Assembly: GCA_021798075.1 (NCBI GenBank)
Contig: JAJZYO010000021.1
Coordinates: forward strand, 1-12,975
Length of the DNA stretch: 12,975 nucleotides
Direction of reading: 5' to 3'
Origin: Actinomycetes bacterium
GTDB lineage: Bacteria > Actinomycetota > Acidimicrobiia > Acidimicrobiales > Palsa-688
The position numbers and the translations under genes were made by a program. The notes under the pieces were generated by a model. The model saw nothing but the letters and a program-made list of their open reading frames with translations, was not told the DNA's origin and did not search any database. Below, piece by piece: positions 1 through 6,262 of this stretch (its first letter is position 1; every line of letters starts with the position of its first letter).

Positions 1-1410
1 GGCGCCGGCCGTTGCGTCGGCGTGCCGCTGAGCCTGGATGACAGCAGCGTCTTGTTGGTCGTAGAGGTACAGCTGCCGACCGGCCGGGTACAGCCAGGCC
101 AAGAAGGCGGCGCCGGCGCAGCCCACCAGGGCGAAGTGGGCCAACCGGCCCTGGAGCGCTAGGCCGAGGACCGGGCGCGACGAGGCTGGGGCGCCGAGCG
201 ACGAGGCTGGGGCGCCGAGCGACGAGCGCATCACCCAACGCGACAGGCGCGCCCGCCCTCGTTCGAGCAGGCCCCACGCCACGCTGATGGCCGTGCCGGC
301 CAGGTACAGCCCCGCCAGCTGCGTGCCCATCGTGAAGCGTCGGAAGTAGATGCTGCCGTGGGCCGGGACGAGGTCGGCAAGCGGTCCGAAAGTGGTCGGG
401 CCGAAACTGAGCACCAAGCACGCGGCGAATAGCGCCAGCAAAGAGCGCTCCAGGGGCCGCCGGCGCCACCTCACCACAGCCACCACCACGCCGGCGGCCA
501 CGAGGACGCTTATGACCGGGACTGCCCGCCGAGCGTCGAAGATCTGGCCCCGCACGAGCCACTCCAGTTCTCGGCGGGCCCCATAGCCGCGCACGTACAC
601 CGTTTTGGCGAGCAATTGGTCGATGGCTGACCATTCGCTGCCGAGCATGAGGGGCACGATGGCCCAGGCGGCCGCGGCGAGCGAGCCGGCGAGCATCACC
701 GCCCCGAGCAAGAGGCGCCGGAGCCACGGGCCGGCGCCGGCTAGCGCCATCACCATCACGCCGAGGAGGGCGAGGTAGCCACATTCGAAATGGAAAACGA
801 TCGTGAGGCCACCGAGGCCCGACGCTAACCACAAATAGCGAGGCTCGCGAAAAGCCCTCCACGACGCAGCCCACGCAAACGCCAGCGCCCAGCCACCAAA
901 GAGCTGCGTCCAAACCTCGGCACCCCCGATATAGGAGTACGCGTTTTGCTCGAAGCCGATGCCCGTGAAGCTCACCACGAACTGCGAGAGCAACGCGGCC
1001 GCGGCACTGGCCCCCCGGGACAGGCCCATCAGCCGGCCAGCGCCGTATACCGCGAAGGGCCACAGCGCCACCAGGAGGTAAAGCGACCAGCGGTAAGCGG
1101 TGCCGGCGCCCACCACCACGCCGGCGAGCCCGGTCAGTACCGAAGGCAGGCTCTGGTACTCGCTGTACTGGGGCGAACCCAGCCCTATGTAGGGGAACCA
1201 CGAGGTGAAGGGCAGGTGGCCTGCCTCTATGGTGGCGGTGGCGAAGCGGGTCATCTGCTCGTGCACCGCCCCGTCGTAGAGGTAGGCGACCGGCAAACGC
1301 TCTGCCCGCCAAGTCCAAAGCTGCCATCCCGAGGCCGCGGCTACGAGCCAGATCTGGGGGCTCCGGGGCCAGAAAGGGCGCGGGGGCCAGGGCCGGCGGG
1401 AAACGGGCAC
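1..1410 (-). CDS. Polytopic membrane protein, GT-C/YfhO/PTPS-related-like, 3' end cut by window edge
   Basis: The frame is open on the minus strand from about 1500 to base 1; the only sensible start is GTG at 1408-1410, which leaves 470 residues visible and no stop. The protein is strongly hydrophobic, with many Ala/Leu/Val/Trp-rich membrane spans. The first span (residues about 15-30) is followed by an extracytoplasmic stretch containing LPFTSWFPYIGLGSPQYSEY and then another span. A short polar loop followed by a P-x-x-Y pattern is typical of GT-C glycosyltransferase-like, YfhO-like and 6-pyruvoyl-tetrahydropterin-synthase-related membrane proteins. A later loop reads HGSIYFRRFTMG. These families act in the membrane on lipid-linked sugars or envelope polymers, but no catalytic residue can be assigned here. 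A 21-base tandem duplication (178-219) doubles the heptapeptide SLGAPAS in a cytoplasmic-looking loop. The gene follows the MFS gene on the same strand by 65 bases with a hairpin between. Membrane-protein status is secure; the family is tentative. Confidence 0.75.
   Translation of the reverse strand, partial: MPVSRRPWPPRPFWPRSPQIWLVAAASGWQLWTWRAERLPVAYLYDGAVHEQMTRFATATIEAGHLPFTSWFPYIGLGSPQYSEYQSLPSVLTGLAGVVVGAGTAYRWSLYLLVALWPFAVYGAGRLMGLSRGASAAAALLSQFVVSFTGIGFEQNAYSYIGGAEVWTQLFGGWALAFAWAASWRAFREPRYLWLASGLGGLTIVFHFECGYLALLGVMVMALAGAGPWLRRLLLGAVMLAGSLAAAAWAIVPLMLGSEWSAIDQLLAKTVYVRGYGARRELEWLVRGQIFDARRAVPVISVLVAAGVVVAVVRWRRRPLERSLLALFAACLVLSFGPTTFGPLADLVPAHGSIYFRRFTMGTQLAGLYLAGTAISVAWGLLERGRARLSRWVMRSSLGAPASSLGAPASSRPVLGLALQGRLAHFALVGCAGAAFLAWLYPAGRQLYLYDQQDAAVIQAQRHADATAGA
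178..219. repeat. Perfect 21-bp tandem duplication inside the membrane-protein gene
   Basis: Two identical 21-base units lie at 178-198 and 199-219, and a third begins (CGACGAG) at 220-226. The length is a multiple of three, so the reading frame is kept and the peptide SLGAPAS is duplicated. This is consistent with recent slippage in a tolerant loop. Confidence 0.85.
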
Positions 1411-1461
1411 GGGCCGCCACTCTAAGCCGGTGCCGGGACCCCGACCACTCGCCCGTGCACC

Positions 1462-1488
1462 GCCGGCGGCGCCGGTTAGTCCGCCGGC
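1462..1488 (-). terminator. GC-rich hairpin over the MFS stop codon, possible terminator
   Basis: GCCGGCGG at 1462-1469 and CCGCCGGC at 1481-1488 form a perfect 8-base stem with an 11-base loop that contains the TAA stop of the MFS gene (1476-1478). No T-tract follows, so intrinsic termination is uncertain; it could be an mRNA-end stabilising structure. It separates the MFS gene from the membrane-protein gene at 1410. Confidence 0.35.
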
Positions 1489-2771
1489 ACGAGCGTCGCC
1501 TGGGCGACGGGCGAGGGTTGTGACAGGGACGCCGCTTGACGGCCGGCAGCACGGTTGAGGCCGGGCATCGTGCCGGTGAGCAGGAGGCAGATGGCGACGA
1601 ACAACGCACCCGGAACGGCGAGGACGAGGCCGGCCGATGTCAGTCCCACCAGCGCGCCCCAACCAATGCTGGCCAGGCCCATGGCGCCGGTCGTGCTGGT
1701 CAGCTGGATGCTGGCGACCCGGCCGCGCAGGGAATCGAGAGCGCAGGTCTGCACGACGGCATAGATCATGGCCATGAACACGGCCTGGCCTATGCCAGCC
1801 AGGCACTCCATCGCCACCGCCAACCACTCAGTGTGGGTCACACCGACCACGATGAGCGGTGCGCCCGACAGGACGCCTGTGACCCAAAGGGTAGTGCCCG
1901 TCTCGGCACGGCCGGAGAGCCCCATCATGATGAGGGGGCCGAGGATCGACCCCGCCCCGAAGGCTGTGAGCAACAGCCCGTAGGCGCCGGCAGCGCCGCC
2001 GAAGTTGACCGTGGCGATCGTGGGGAGGATCCCGAAGGTGGCCATGGTCAGGCTGCAATGGCAGGTCACCCACACGAACAGCAGGCCGAGCGGCGACGTG
2101 GCCCGCATGTAGGACATGCCGGCCTTCACCTCGTGCCAGATCTTGGTGGCGGCCGCCCTGGGGTTGGGCCGGACGTGGGCACGGAGGCCGATCAGCAGCG
2201 AGGCACCGATGGCATAAAAGACGGCGCAGGTGACGAACGTCCAGCCAGGTCCCACCGTCGTCAGGACCGCGGTGCCGATCGCAGGGCACACGAGCTCCGA
2301 GCCCTGCTGCGCTATCCGGGTCGACAGCGCGGCGCTCACCAGTTGGTCCCGGCCGACGATACTGGGGACCAGCGCTTGCCACGCGGGGCCTTGGATGGAG
2401 TTGGCGACGCCGACCAATCCCGCCGCGGCCAGCGTCGTGTCCAGGCTGGCCACGTGCGTGAAGATGCACACGGCCGCGCCGGCTGTGGCCAGGGCCGCAA
2501 CACCTTGCCCGGTGGCCGCCTGCTTGGCCCGGTTGACCCGGTCCGCAATGCCTCCCGATGGCAGGCCCAAGACCATCGTCGGCACGAGGATGAGGAAGCT
2601 GACCATGCTCGGCCACACGGCTGAGTGCTGTCCCTGACCGAAGGCCTCCCACCCGGCGACCAGGATCACTGCGAACCGGCCCGAGTTGCCAGCGAGCGCG
2701 GCCGCCCAGACAGAACGGAACGCCGCTATGGAAAACGGTGCCAGAGCAGAGCGCAGCGTCCCCTTCGCCAT
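1476..2771 (-). CDS. MFS exporter, MFS_3/EntS-like
   Basis: A 431-residue, 12-span-type major facilitator. Motif A is GGIADRVNRAKQ in the loop after span 2, and the stretch GPAWQALVPSIVGRDQL is typical of the MFS_3 (transmembrane secretion effector, enterobactin-exporter EntS) branch. Members export siderophores, antibiotics or metabolites from the inner membrane by proton antiport; the substrate here is unknown. The frame can be extended to TTG at 2784-2786, but that codon overlaps the proposed -10 box. ATG at 2769-2771 (protein begins MAKGTLRSALAP) is therefore preferred; no clear Shine-Dalgarno precedes it. It lies 157 bases downstream of the aldolase gene on the same strand, separated by a hairpin and its own promoter, so it need not be co-transcribed. 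By proximity it may carry a substrate or product of the aldolase/amidohydrolase module. Family is confident, substrate is not. Confidence 0.88.
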   Translation of the reverse strand: MAKGTLRSALAPFSIAAFRSVWAAALAGNSGRFAVILVAGWEAFGQGQHSAVWPSMVSFLILVPTMVLGLPSGGIADRVNRAKQAATGQGVAALATAGAAVCIFTHVASLDTTLAAAGLVGVANSIQGPAWQALVPSIVGRDQLVSAALSTRIAQQGSELVCPAIGTAVLTTVGPGWTFVTCAVFYAIGASLLIGLRAHVRPNPRAAATKIWHEVKAGMSYMRATSPLGLLFVWVTCHCSLTMATFGILPTIATVNFGGAAGAYGLLLTAFGAGSILGPLIMMGLSGRAETGTTLWVTGVLSGAPLIVVGVTHTEWLAVAMECLAGIGQAVFMAMIYAVVQTCALDSLRGRVASIQLTSTTGAMGLASIGWGALVGLTSAGLVLAVPGALFVAICLLLTGTMPGLNRAAGRQAASLSQPSPVAQATLVPAD

Positions 2772-2785
2772 AAACGTCGCCGGCA

Positions 2786-2815
2786 ACTATATGCGACATA
2801 TTGGGGCATTTTCAA
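2786..2815 (-). promoter_or_regulatory. Candidate sigma-70-type promoter for the MFS gene
   Basis: On the minus strand, TTGAAA (2815-2810) is followed after 18 bases by TATAGT (2791-2786), which matches 5 of 6 of the -10 consensus. The predicted start point is near 2779, only about 8 bases from the ATG at 2771, so the transcript would be leaderless or nearly so, which is common in actinobacteria. Confidence 0.55.
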
Positions 2816-2820
2816 CCCCA
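2802..2820. promoter_or_regulatory. Inverted repeat overlapping the MFS -35 box, possible operator
   Basis: TGGGG (2802-2806) and CCCCA (2816-2820) form a perfect 5-base dyad with a 9-base spacer that covers the -35 hexamer at 2810-2815. Its placement suits a repressor site, but the dyad is short and chance is possible. Confidence 0.3.
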
Positions 2821-2847
2821 TCAACATAAGTGAGTACTGCTCAACAT
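2821..2847. promoter_or_regulatory. Direct repeat TCAACAT x2, 20 bp apart, upstream of the MFS promoter
   Basis: TCAACAT occurs at 2821-2827 and again at 2841-2847, a start-to-start distance of 20 bases, close to two helical turns. A small dyad TGAG-TACTG-CTCA (2831-2843) lies between them. The copies sit just upstream of the -35 box, where an activator could bind one face of the helix. No regulator can be named. Confidence 0.3.
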
Positions 2848-2883
2848 CAGCGATAACCTCGCCGGCGTGGCCTTGCCAGGCTC

Positions 2884-2914
2884 CACGCGTTGCGGCTACT
2901 GGCTATTACGCGTG
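2884..2914. terminator. Inverted repeat downstream of the aldolase gene
   Basis: CACGCGT (2884-2890) and ACGCGTG (2908-2914) form a perfect 7-base dyad with a 17-base loop, 15 bases past the aldolase stop. No T-run follows on the minus strand, so it may be a weak terminator, a 3' stabiliser, or only a pair of MluI-type palindromes. Confidence 0.3.
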
Positions 2915-2928
2915 CAAGGGAGCGGGGC

Positions 2929-3597
2929 CTACTTCGCGGCCGCCATGGCAGCCCGGACGTCGGCCAGCACCCCCGCCGGTAGCTCGCGGGCACCGCCCAA
3001 GCCTTCTGCCGCCATCTCGGCCTCCGCCGCCTCCTCGAGCGCGCTCAAGAGCAGGGCGGCCCGCATCACGGTGTCGGTGAAGACGAGGACCCCGTGGTTG
3101 CCGAGGAGGACCGCCTCCGTGCGCGGGTGCTCGGCGATGGCGTCGAGGATGCCGCCCACGGAGCGCTCCGACCCGCGCGGGGCCCAAGGCACCACGGGTA
3201 CCTCGCTGTCCTGGCCGAAGCGGACCATCGCTTCGTACGTACAGCGAAGCGGCCGGTTGGCGAGAGCGAACGCCAGGAGGGCGGGGGAGTGGGTGTGGAT
3301 TATCCCGCCTACGTCAGGCTTGGCCCGGTAGACCTCGCCGTGCATGTGGACGATCTCGGCGTTGACGGGGTCGAGCTGGCCCTCGAGGGCCGTGCCGTCG
3401 GTCCCGACGAGCGCCAGGCCCGACGGGGCCAGGTCGCGCACCTGGCCCCCGGTGGTGAGGAGCATGGTGCTCGCGTCGACGCGCGCCGAGAGGTTGGCGT
3501 GGCCGGTGTGGGACATCACGCCATTGGCGAAGAGAGTGCGGGCAGCCTCGACCACGCTGGCGCGGAGATCCTGGTGGCTCGAGTGGGTATCGGTCAT
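2929..3597 (-). CDS. Class II aldolase/adducin-family zinc enzyme
   Basis: A 222-residue protein, the normal size for FucA/AraD-type class II aldolases, which cleave or decarboxylate sugar phosphates and related hydroxy-keto acids with a Zn2+ enediolate mechanism. Visible features, in order: the helix ending in SHTGHANLSARV (residues 29-40, with the family Asn at 35); E81 in an E-x2-H-x5-Y context; the zinc pair H101-T-H103 in GGIIHTHSP; and the third ligand H168 in LLGNHGVLV. The zinc site is therefore complete. The C-terminal end is Ala/Glu-rich helix. Start chosen at ATG 3595-3597 because AAAAGGAG (3604-3611) lies 6 bases upstream; the frame runs further upstream but without a ribosome site. 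The gene is transcribed away from the amidohydrolase operon across a shared control region, which suggests joint regulation. Substrate is unknown. Confidence 0.88.
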   Translation of the reverse strand: MTDTHSSHQDLRASVVEAARTLFANGVMSHTGHANLSARVDASTMLLTTGGQVRDLAPSGLALVGTDGTALEGQLDPVNAEIVHMHGEVYRAKPDVGGIIHTHSPALLAFALANRPLRCTYEAMVRFGQDSEVPVVPWAPRGSERSVGGILDAIAEHPRTEAVLLGNHGVLVFTDTVMRAALLLSALEEAAEAEMAAEGLGGARELPAGVLADVRAAMAAAK

Positions 3598-3603
3598 GGC
3601 CGG

Positions 3604-3611
3604 CTCCTTTT
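3604..3611 (-). promoter_or_regulatory. Ribosome-binding site that decides the aldolase start
   Basis: AAAAGGAG on the minus strand, 6 bases before ATG at 3597. It rules against the longer upstream reading of the same frame. Confidence 0.8.
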
Positions 3612-3638
3612 CAACGGGAACAACTGTCTCCCCGAGCG

Positions 3639-3667
3639 TTGACTTCCTCCACGAAGCGTAGTAGATG
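3639..3667 (+). promoter_or_regulatory. Candidate promoter for the amidohydrolase operon
   Basis: TTGACT (3639-3644; 5 of 6 with TTGACA) is followed after 17 bases by TAGATG (3662-3667), a weak -10. The start point would be near 3674, giving a leader of about 100 bases that contains two further symmetric elements. The strong -35 with a poor -10 would fit a regulated promoter. Confidence 0.4.
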
Positions 3668-3684
3668 TACCTTCGGTGTTGAAG
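3643..3684. promoter_or_regulatory. Paired CTTC-N6-GAAG boxes in the divergent promoter, probable operator
   Basis: CTTC-N6-GAAG occurs at 3643-3656 and at 3671-3684, with centres 28 bases apart. The larger arms 3642-3656 and 3671-3685 are also inverted copies of each other at 11 of 15 positions. The first box lies inside the plus-strand spacer and the second over its expected start point, so a protein bound to both could silence both divergent promoters. The regulator encoded at 6263-7060 is the natural candidate, by inference only. Confidence 0.45.
3655..3683 (-). promoter_or_regulatory. Candidate promoter for the aldolase gene, overlapping the plus-strand promoter
   Basis: On the minus strand TTCAAC (3683-3678) is followed after 17 bases by TACGCT (3660-3655), which fits TAnnnT. 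The two opposing -10 boxes are almost adjacent, so RNA polymerase could not occupy both promoters together. Confidence 0.3.
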
Positions 3685-3704
3685 TGGGGGGCCGGGCGGC
3701 ACTT

Positions 3705-3718
3705 GTGAAACCCTTCAC
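3705..3718. promoter_or_regulatory. Perfect inverted repeat GTGAA-N4-TTCAC
   Basis: GTGAA (3705-3709) and TTCAC (3714-3718) with a 4-base spacer, in the leader of the amidohydrolase operon. It could be a protein-binding dyad or a small RNA hairpin. Confidence 0.35.
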
Positions 3719-3737
3719 GTCGTCTGCCGTTCGCTCG

Positions 3738-3752
3738 AGATCTAGCAGATCT
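3738..3752. promoter_or_regulatory. Symmetric element AGATCT-AGC-AGATCT in the leader
   Basis: Two copies of the palindrome AGATCT at 3738-3743 and 3747-3752, separated by AGC. In RNA it can fold as a 6-base stem ending a few bases before the purine-rich ribosome-binding site of the amidohydrolase gene; as DNA it is a direct and inverted repeat. Either could affect expression. Confidence 0.35.
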
Positions 3753-3773
3753 GAACGAGGAGAAGGAAGAGCG

Positions 3774-5012
3774 ATGAAGTTGCTGAGGGCGCCCAAGCTC
3801 CTCACTGGACGTCCCGACGAGGTCCTCCTCGACGCCGAGGTGCTGGTGGACGGCGAGCTCATAAAGGGCGTGGGGGTGCGAGGGAGCCAGGACGCCGACG
3901 GGGCCGAACTGGTCGAGCTCGAGGGCTGCACTCTGATGCCGGGGATGGTCGACGCCCATGTCCACCTCGGCTTCGACCGCAACGTCGACCCGCTCACCAA
4001 GAAAAGCACGGAGACGGACAGCCATTTGCTGCTCAGGATGGCCGAGAACGCCCGCAAGCTCCTCTCGGCCGGCGTCACCACCGCACGGGATCTCGGGGGC
4101 CGGGACTTCCTCGAAGTCGAGCTGCGCGATGCCATCGAAGCGGGCCTGGCCGTCGGGCCGCACCTCGTAGTGGCCACCCGGCCGATCACCAACACCGGTG
4201 GCCACTGCTGGTACATGGGAGGCGAGGCCGACGACGCCGAAAGCATAAGGCGGGTGGCCCGGGAAAACCTGCGGGCCGGCGCCGACTGTTTGAAGGTGAT
4301 GGCGACCGGTGGCACCATGACACCAGTCGGCCCGCCCACCTGGCATGCCCAATTTGGCCCAGGACAGATCAGGGTGGCCGTCGAAGAAGCGGCCATGCGG
4401 GGGAAGTTCGTGGCGGCCCACGCGCACGGCACAGCGGGCATAAAAAACGCCACCGAGGCCGGCGTGCGGACGATCGAGCACTGCTCGTTCGCCGTCGAAG
4501 GCGCCCCCACGCCCTTCGCCCGGGAGCTGGACATGGATGTCGTGGCGAGCATCGCCGAGCGCGGCGTGTACGTGTGCCCGACCCTGAACTCTGCCGCCTG
4601 GCACTTGGACGAGCGCTACGGGCCAGGGACCTTCGACAATCTGGTGGACCGGTTGGCCAAGATGAGGGCGGCGGGAGTGAAGCTGATCGCGGGGACCGAC
4701 TGCGGCTTCGCCATACGGGGCGTCGAGAACCGTATGGACGCTTACGTGCGGGGCCTCGAACTGTTCGCTGCGGCCGGATGGGACAACGCCTCTGTCATCG
4801 AGGCCGCCACCACCCTCGCAGCCCAAGCGATCGGGCTCGGTGAAGTAACGGGGTCGCTCGACGCCGGCAAGCGGGCCGACCTGATCGCCGTGCGCGGCGA
4901 CCCGCTGGCCCACCTGGCCGACCTGCACAACCTCGAGCTCGTGATGGTCTCGGGCCGTTGCGTGACCCAAAGCCAGGTCGACACTGCCGGCTCTTCGGTT
5001 TGGCTACCCTGA
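3774..5012 (+). CDS. Metal-dependent amidohydrolase (imidazolonepropionase/Xaa-Pro dipeptidase-like)
   Basis: A 412-residue amidohydrolase-superfamily protein (COG1228-like). The binuclear metal site is complete: H62-V-H64 in DAHVHLGF, the expected carboxylated lysine K174 in DCLKVMATGG, H216 in AAHAHG, H236 in RTIEHC, and D309 in IAGTDCG. The small N- and C-terminal beta domain closes with GKRADLIAVRGDP. The pattern GGHCWYMGG followed by KVMATGG resembles the branch that contains the carboxypeptidases Sgx9260b and Cc2672 and ochratoxinase. Such enzymes split amide or peptide-like C-N bonds; the exact substrate here is unknown. There is no signal peptide, so it should act in the cytoplasm. 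ATG 3774 is preceded by the purine-rich GAGGAGAAGGAAGAG. First gene of the operon, 46 bases before the PLP enzyme. Family is certain; hydrolysis of an N-acyl amino acid or dipeptide is inference. Confidence 0.92.
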   Translation: MKLLRAPKLLTGRPDEVLLDAEVLVDGELIKGVGVRGSQDADGAELVELEGCTLMPGMVDAHVHLGFDRNVDPLTKKSTETDSHLLLRMAENARKLLSAGVTTARDLGGRDFLEVELRDAIEAGLAVGPHLVVATRPITNTGGHCWYMGGEADDAESIRRVARENLRAGADCLKVMATGGTMTPVGPPTWHAQFGPGQIRVAVEEAAMRGKFVAAHAHGTAGIKNATEAGVRTIEHCSFAVEGAPTPFARELDMDVVASIAERGVYVCPTLNSAAWHLDERYGPGTFDNLVDRLAKMRAAGVKLIAGTDCGFAIRGVENRMDAYVRGLELFAAAGWDNASVIEAATTLAAQAIGLGEVTGSLDAGKRADLIAVRGDPLAHLADLHNLELVMVSGRCVTQSQVDTAGSSVWLP

Positions 5013-5030
5013 GCGAGCGACCTGAGCCCG

Positions 5031-5056
5031 CGAAAGGAGGCCACGAAAGGAGCCCA
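5031..5056 (+). repeat. Tandem duplicated Shine-Dalgarno before the class V aminotransferase
   Basis: A 13-base unit occurs twice, CGAAAGGAGGCCA (5031-5043) and CGAAAGGAGCCCA (5044-5056), identical at 12 of 13 positions. Each carries AAAGGAG. The second is correctly spaced for ATG 5059 (7 bases); the first is 13 bases further away. Confidence 0.8.
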
Positions 5057-5058
5057 CG

Positions 5059-6240
5059 ATGCCGAGACTCGACACCGCCAAGGTCCGCGAGCAGCTGCCG
5101 GCCACGACGGCCAGCGTCTACCTGAACACGGGCACTTATGGCCCGATCTCCCGGCGCGCGTCAGTCGCGATAGCCCAACGCGCCGCCGAAGACTTCGAGC
5201 ACGGGCGGCTCCGTGGGGGGATGCAAGCCTCTGCGGCCCATTCCGAGCGCCTGGCCGCCCTGCGCGGAGACCTGGCCTGCCTCGTCGGGGCGGATGCCAA
5301 CGAGATCGCGCTGACACGTTCGACGACCGAAGGGGTCAACCTCGGGATCTGGGGCCGCAGCTGGTCTGAAGGCGACGAGGTCGTCACCACCTCGCAGGAG
5401 CACCCGGGCATCCTCTTCCCCCTTGCCCTGCTCCGCCGGCGCTACGGGGTGAAGATAACCTTCGCCGACGTGGGCCATGGGGACGCCGCCCGCACGCTGC
5501 AGGCCTTCGAGGACGTGCTCCACCCGGGCGTGAAGATGGTCGCCCTTTCCCACGTCCTCTACACGACCGGGGCCGTGTTGCCGCTCCTGGAGATAACCGA
5601 CATGGCCCACTCCGTGGGGGCCGTCGTGCTCGTGGACGGTGCCCAGTCGGTAGGCGCCGTCCCGGTGGACATGCACGCCCTCGGCATCGATTACTACGCG
5701 TTCTCGGGGCAGAAATGGCTGTGCGGGCCGGACGGCTCGGGAGGCTTGTTCGTGCGGGCCGACATGCTTTCTTCGCTCGAGCCGAGCTTTGTCTCCTTCG
5801 CGACGGTGGACTTCCGGACCTTCGACGCGGCCGACCCCGCCACCTTCGTCCTCCCGGCCGAAGCGTCCTGTCTCGAGACGGGCACGGTTTACCGGCCGGC
5901 CGTGGTCGGCTTCGCTGAAGCGGTTTCCTGGCTGAAAGACGAAGTCGGTCTGGACGCGGCCGAGGCAGACCTTTCCGAGCTGTCGGGGTACTGCCGGGAA
6001 AGGGCGGCGGAGATCCCCGGTGCCACCGTCATGTCCCCCCCGGGCCAGGCGTCCGGGCTCGTGTCGGTCCATATCGGCGACGACGACACTGCTGCCGCGG
6101 TCGAGTACCTGCGGGAAGCGGGCGTGCTCATCCGCAATATTCACGAAAACAATGCGCTTCGCATATCGACGGGCTTTTACAACACCAAAGATGACGTGGA
6201 CCTCGCCCTGGAGAAGATCTACGAGTTCATGAAGCGTTGA
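5059..6240 (+). CDS. PLP-dependent class V aminotransferase-fold enzyme (CefD/lyase-like)
   Basis: A 393-residue fold-type I PLP enzyme. Visible features: the N-terminal substrate loop VYLNTGTYGPIS (residues 20-31); H115 in SQEHPG, the ring-stacking His; D193 and Q196 in LVDGAQSVG, which bind the PLP pyridine nitrogen and O3'; the Schiff-base lysine K219 in FSGQKWLCGPDG; and R368 in ALRISTGFYNT, the likely carboxylate anchor. The mobile-loop cysteine of cysteine desulfurases (RxGxHC type) is absent, so sulphur transfer is unlikely. The closest resemblance is to isopenicillin-N-epimerase-like and C-S or C-N lyase members, which racemise, deaminate or beta-eliminate amino acids. A RidA gene in the same operon suggests that it makes an enamine or imine. 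It sits 46 bases after the amidohydrolase and 22 before the regulator. Reaction type is uncertain; fold is firm. Confidence 0.9.
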   Translation: MPRLDTAKVREQLPATTASVYLNTGTYGPISRRASVAIAQRAAEDFEHGRLRGGMQASAAHSERLAALRGDLACLVGADANEIALTRSTTEGVNLGIWGRSWSEGDEVVTTSQEHPGILFPLALLRRRYGVKITFADVGHGDAARTLQAFEDVLHPGVKMVALSHVLYTTGAVLPLLEITDMAHSVGAVVLVDGAQSVGAVPVDMHALGIDYYAFSGQKWLCGPDGSGGLFVRADMLSSLEPSFVSFATVDFRTFDAADPATFVLPAEASCLETGTVYRPAVVGFAEAVSWLKDEVGLDAAEADLSELSGYCRERAAEIPGATVMSPPGQASGLVSVHIGDDDTAAAVEYLREAGVLIRNIHENNALRISTGFYNTKDDVDLALEKIYEFMKR

Positions 6241-6262
6241 AGTCAAGCTAGACGGGGTAGGA

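Noticed and set aside
1536..2624. Long plus-strand open frame (362 codons) opposite the MFS gene
   Set aside because: Its translation is rich in Gly, His, Arg, Gln and Asp with no domain, as expected from the antisense of a high-GC gene; the minus-strand protein has clear MFS motifs.
2772..2786. TTG start giving five extra residues on the MFS protein
   Set aside because: The TTG overlaps the proposed TATAGT -10 box and lacks a ribosome site; ATG 2771 is more natural.
3598..3702. Longer N terminus for the aldolase (35 extra codons)
   Set aside because: A clear AAAAGGAG-6-ATG fixes the start at 3597, and the extension covers the promoter region.
3594..4970. Long minus-strand open frame (458 codons) opposite the amidohydrolase
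   Set aside because: No recognisable domain; the opposite strand carries all amidohydrolase metal ligands and a proper start.
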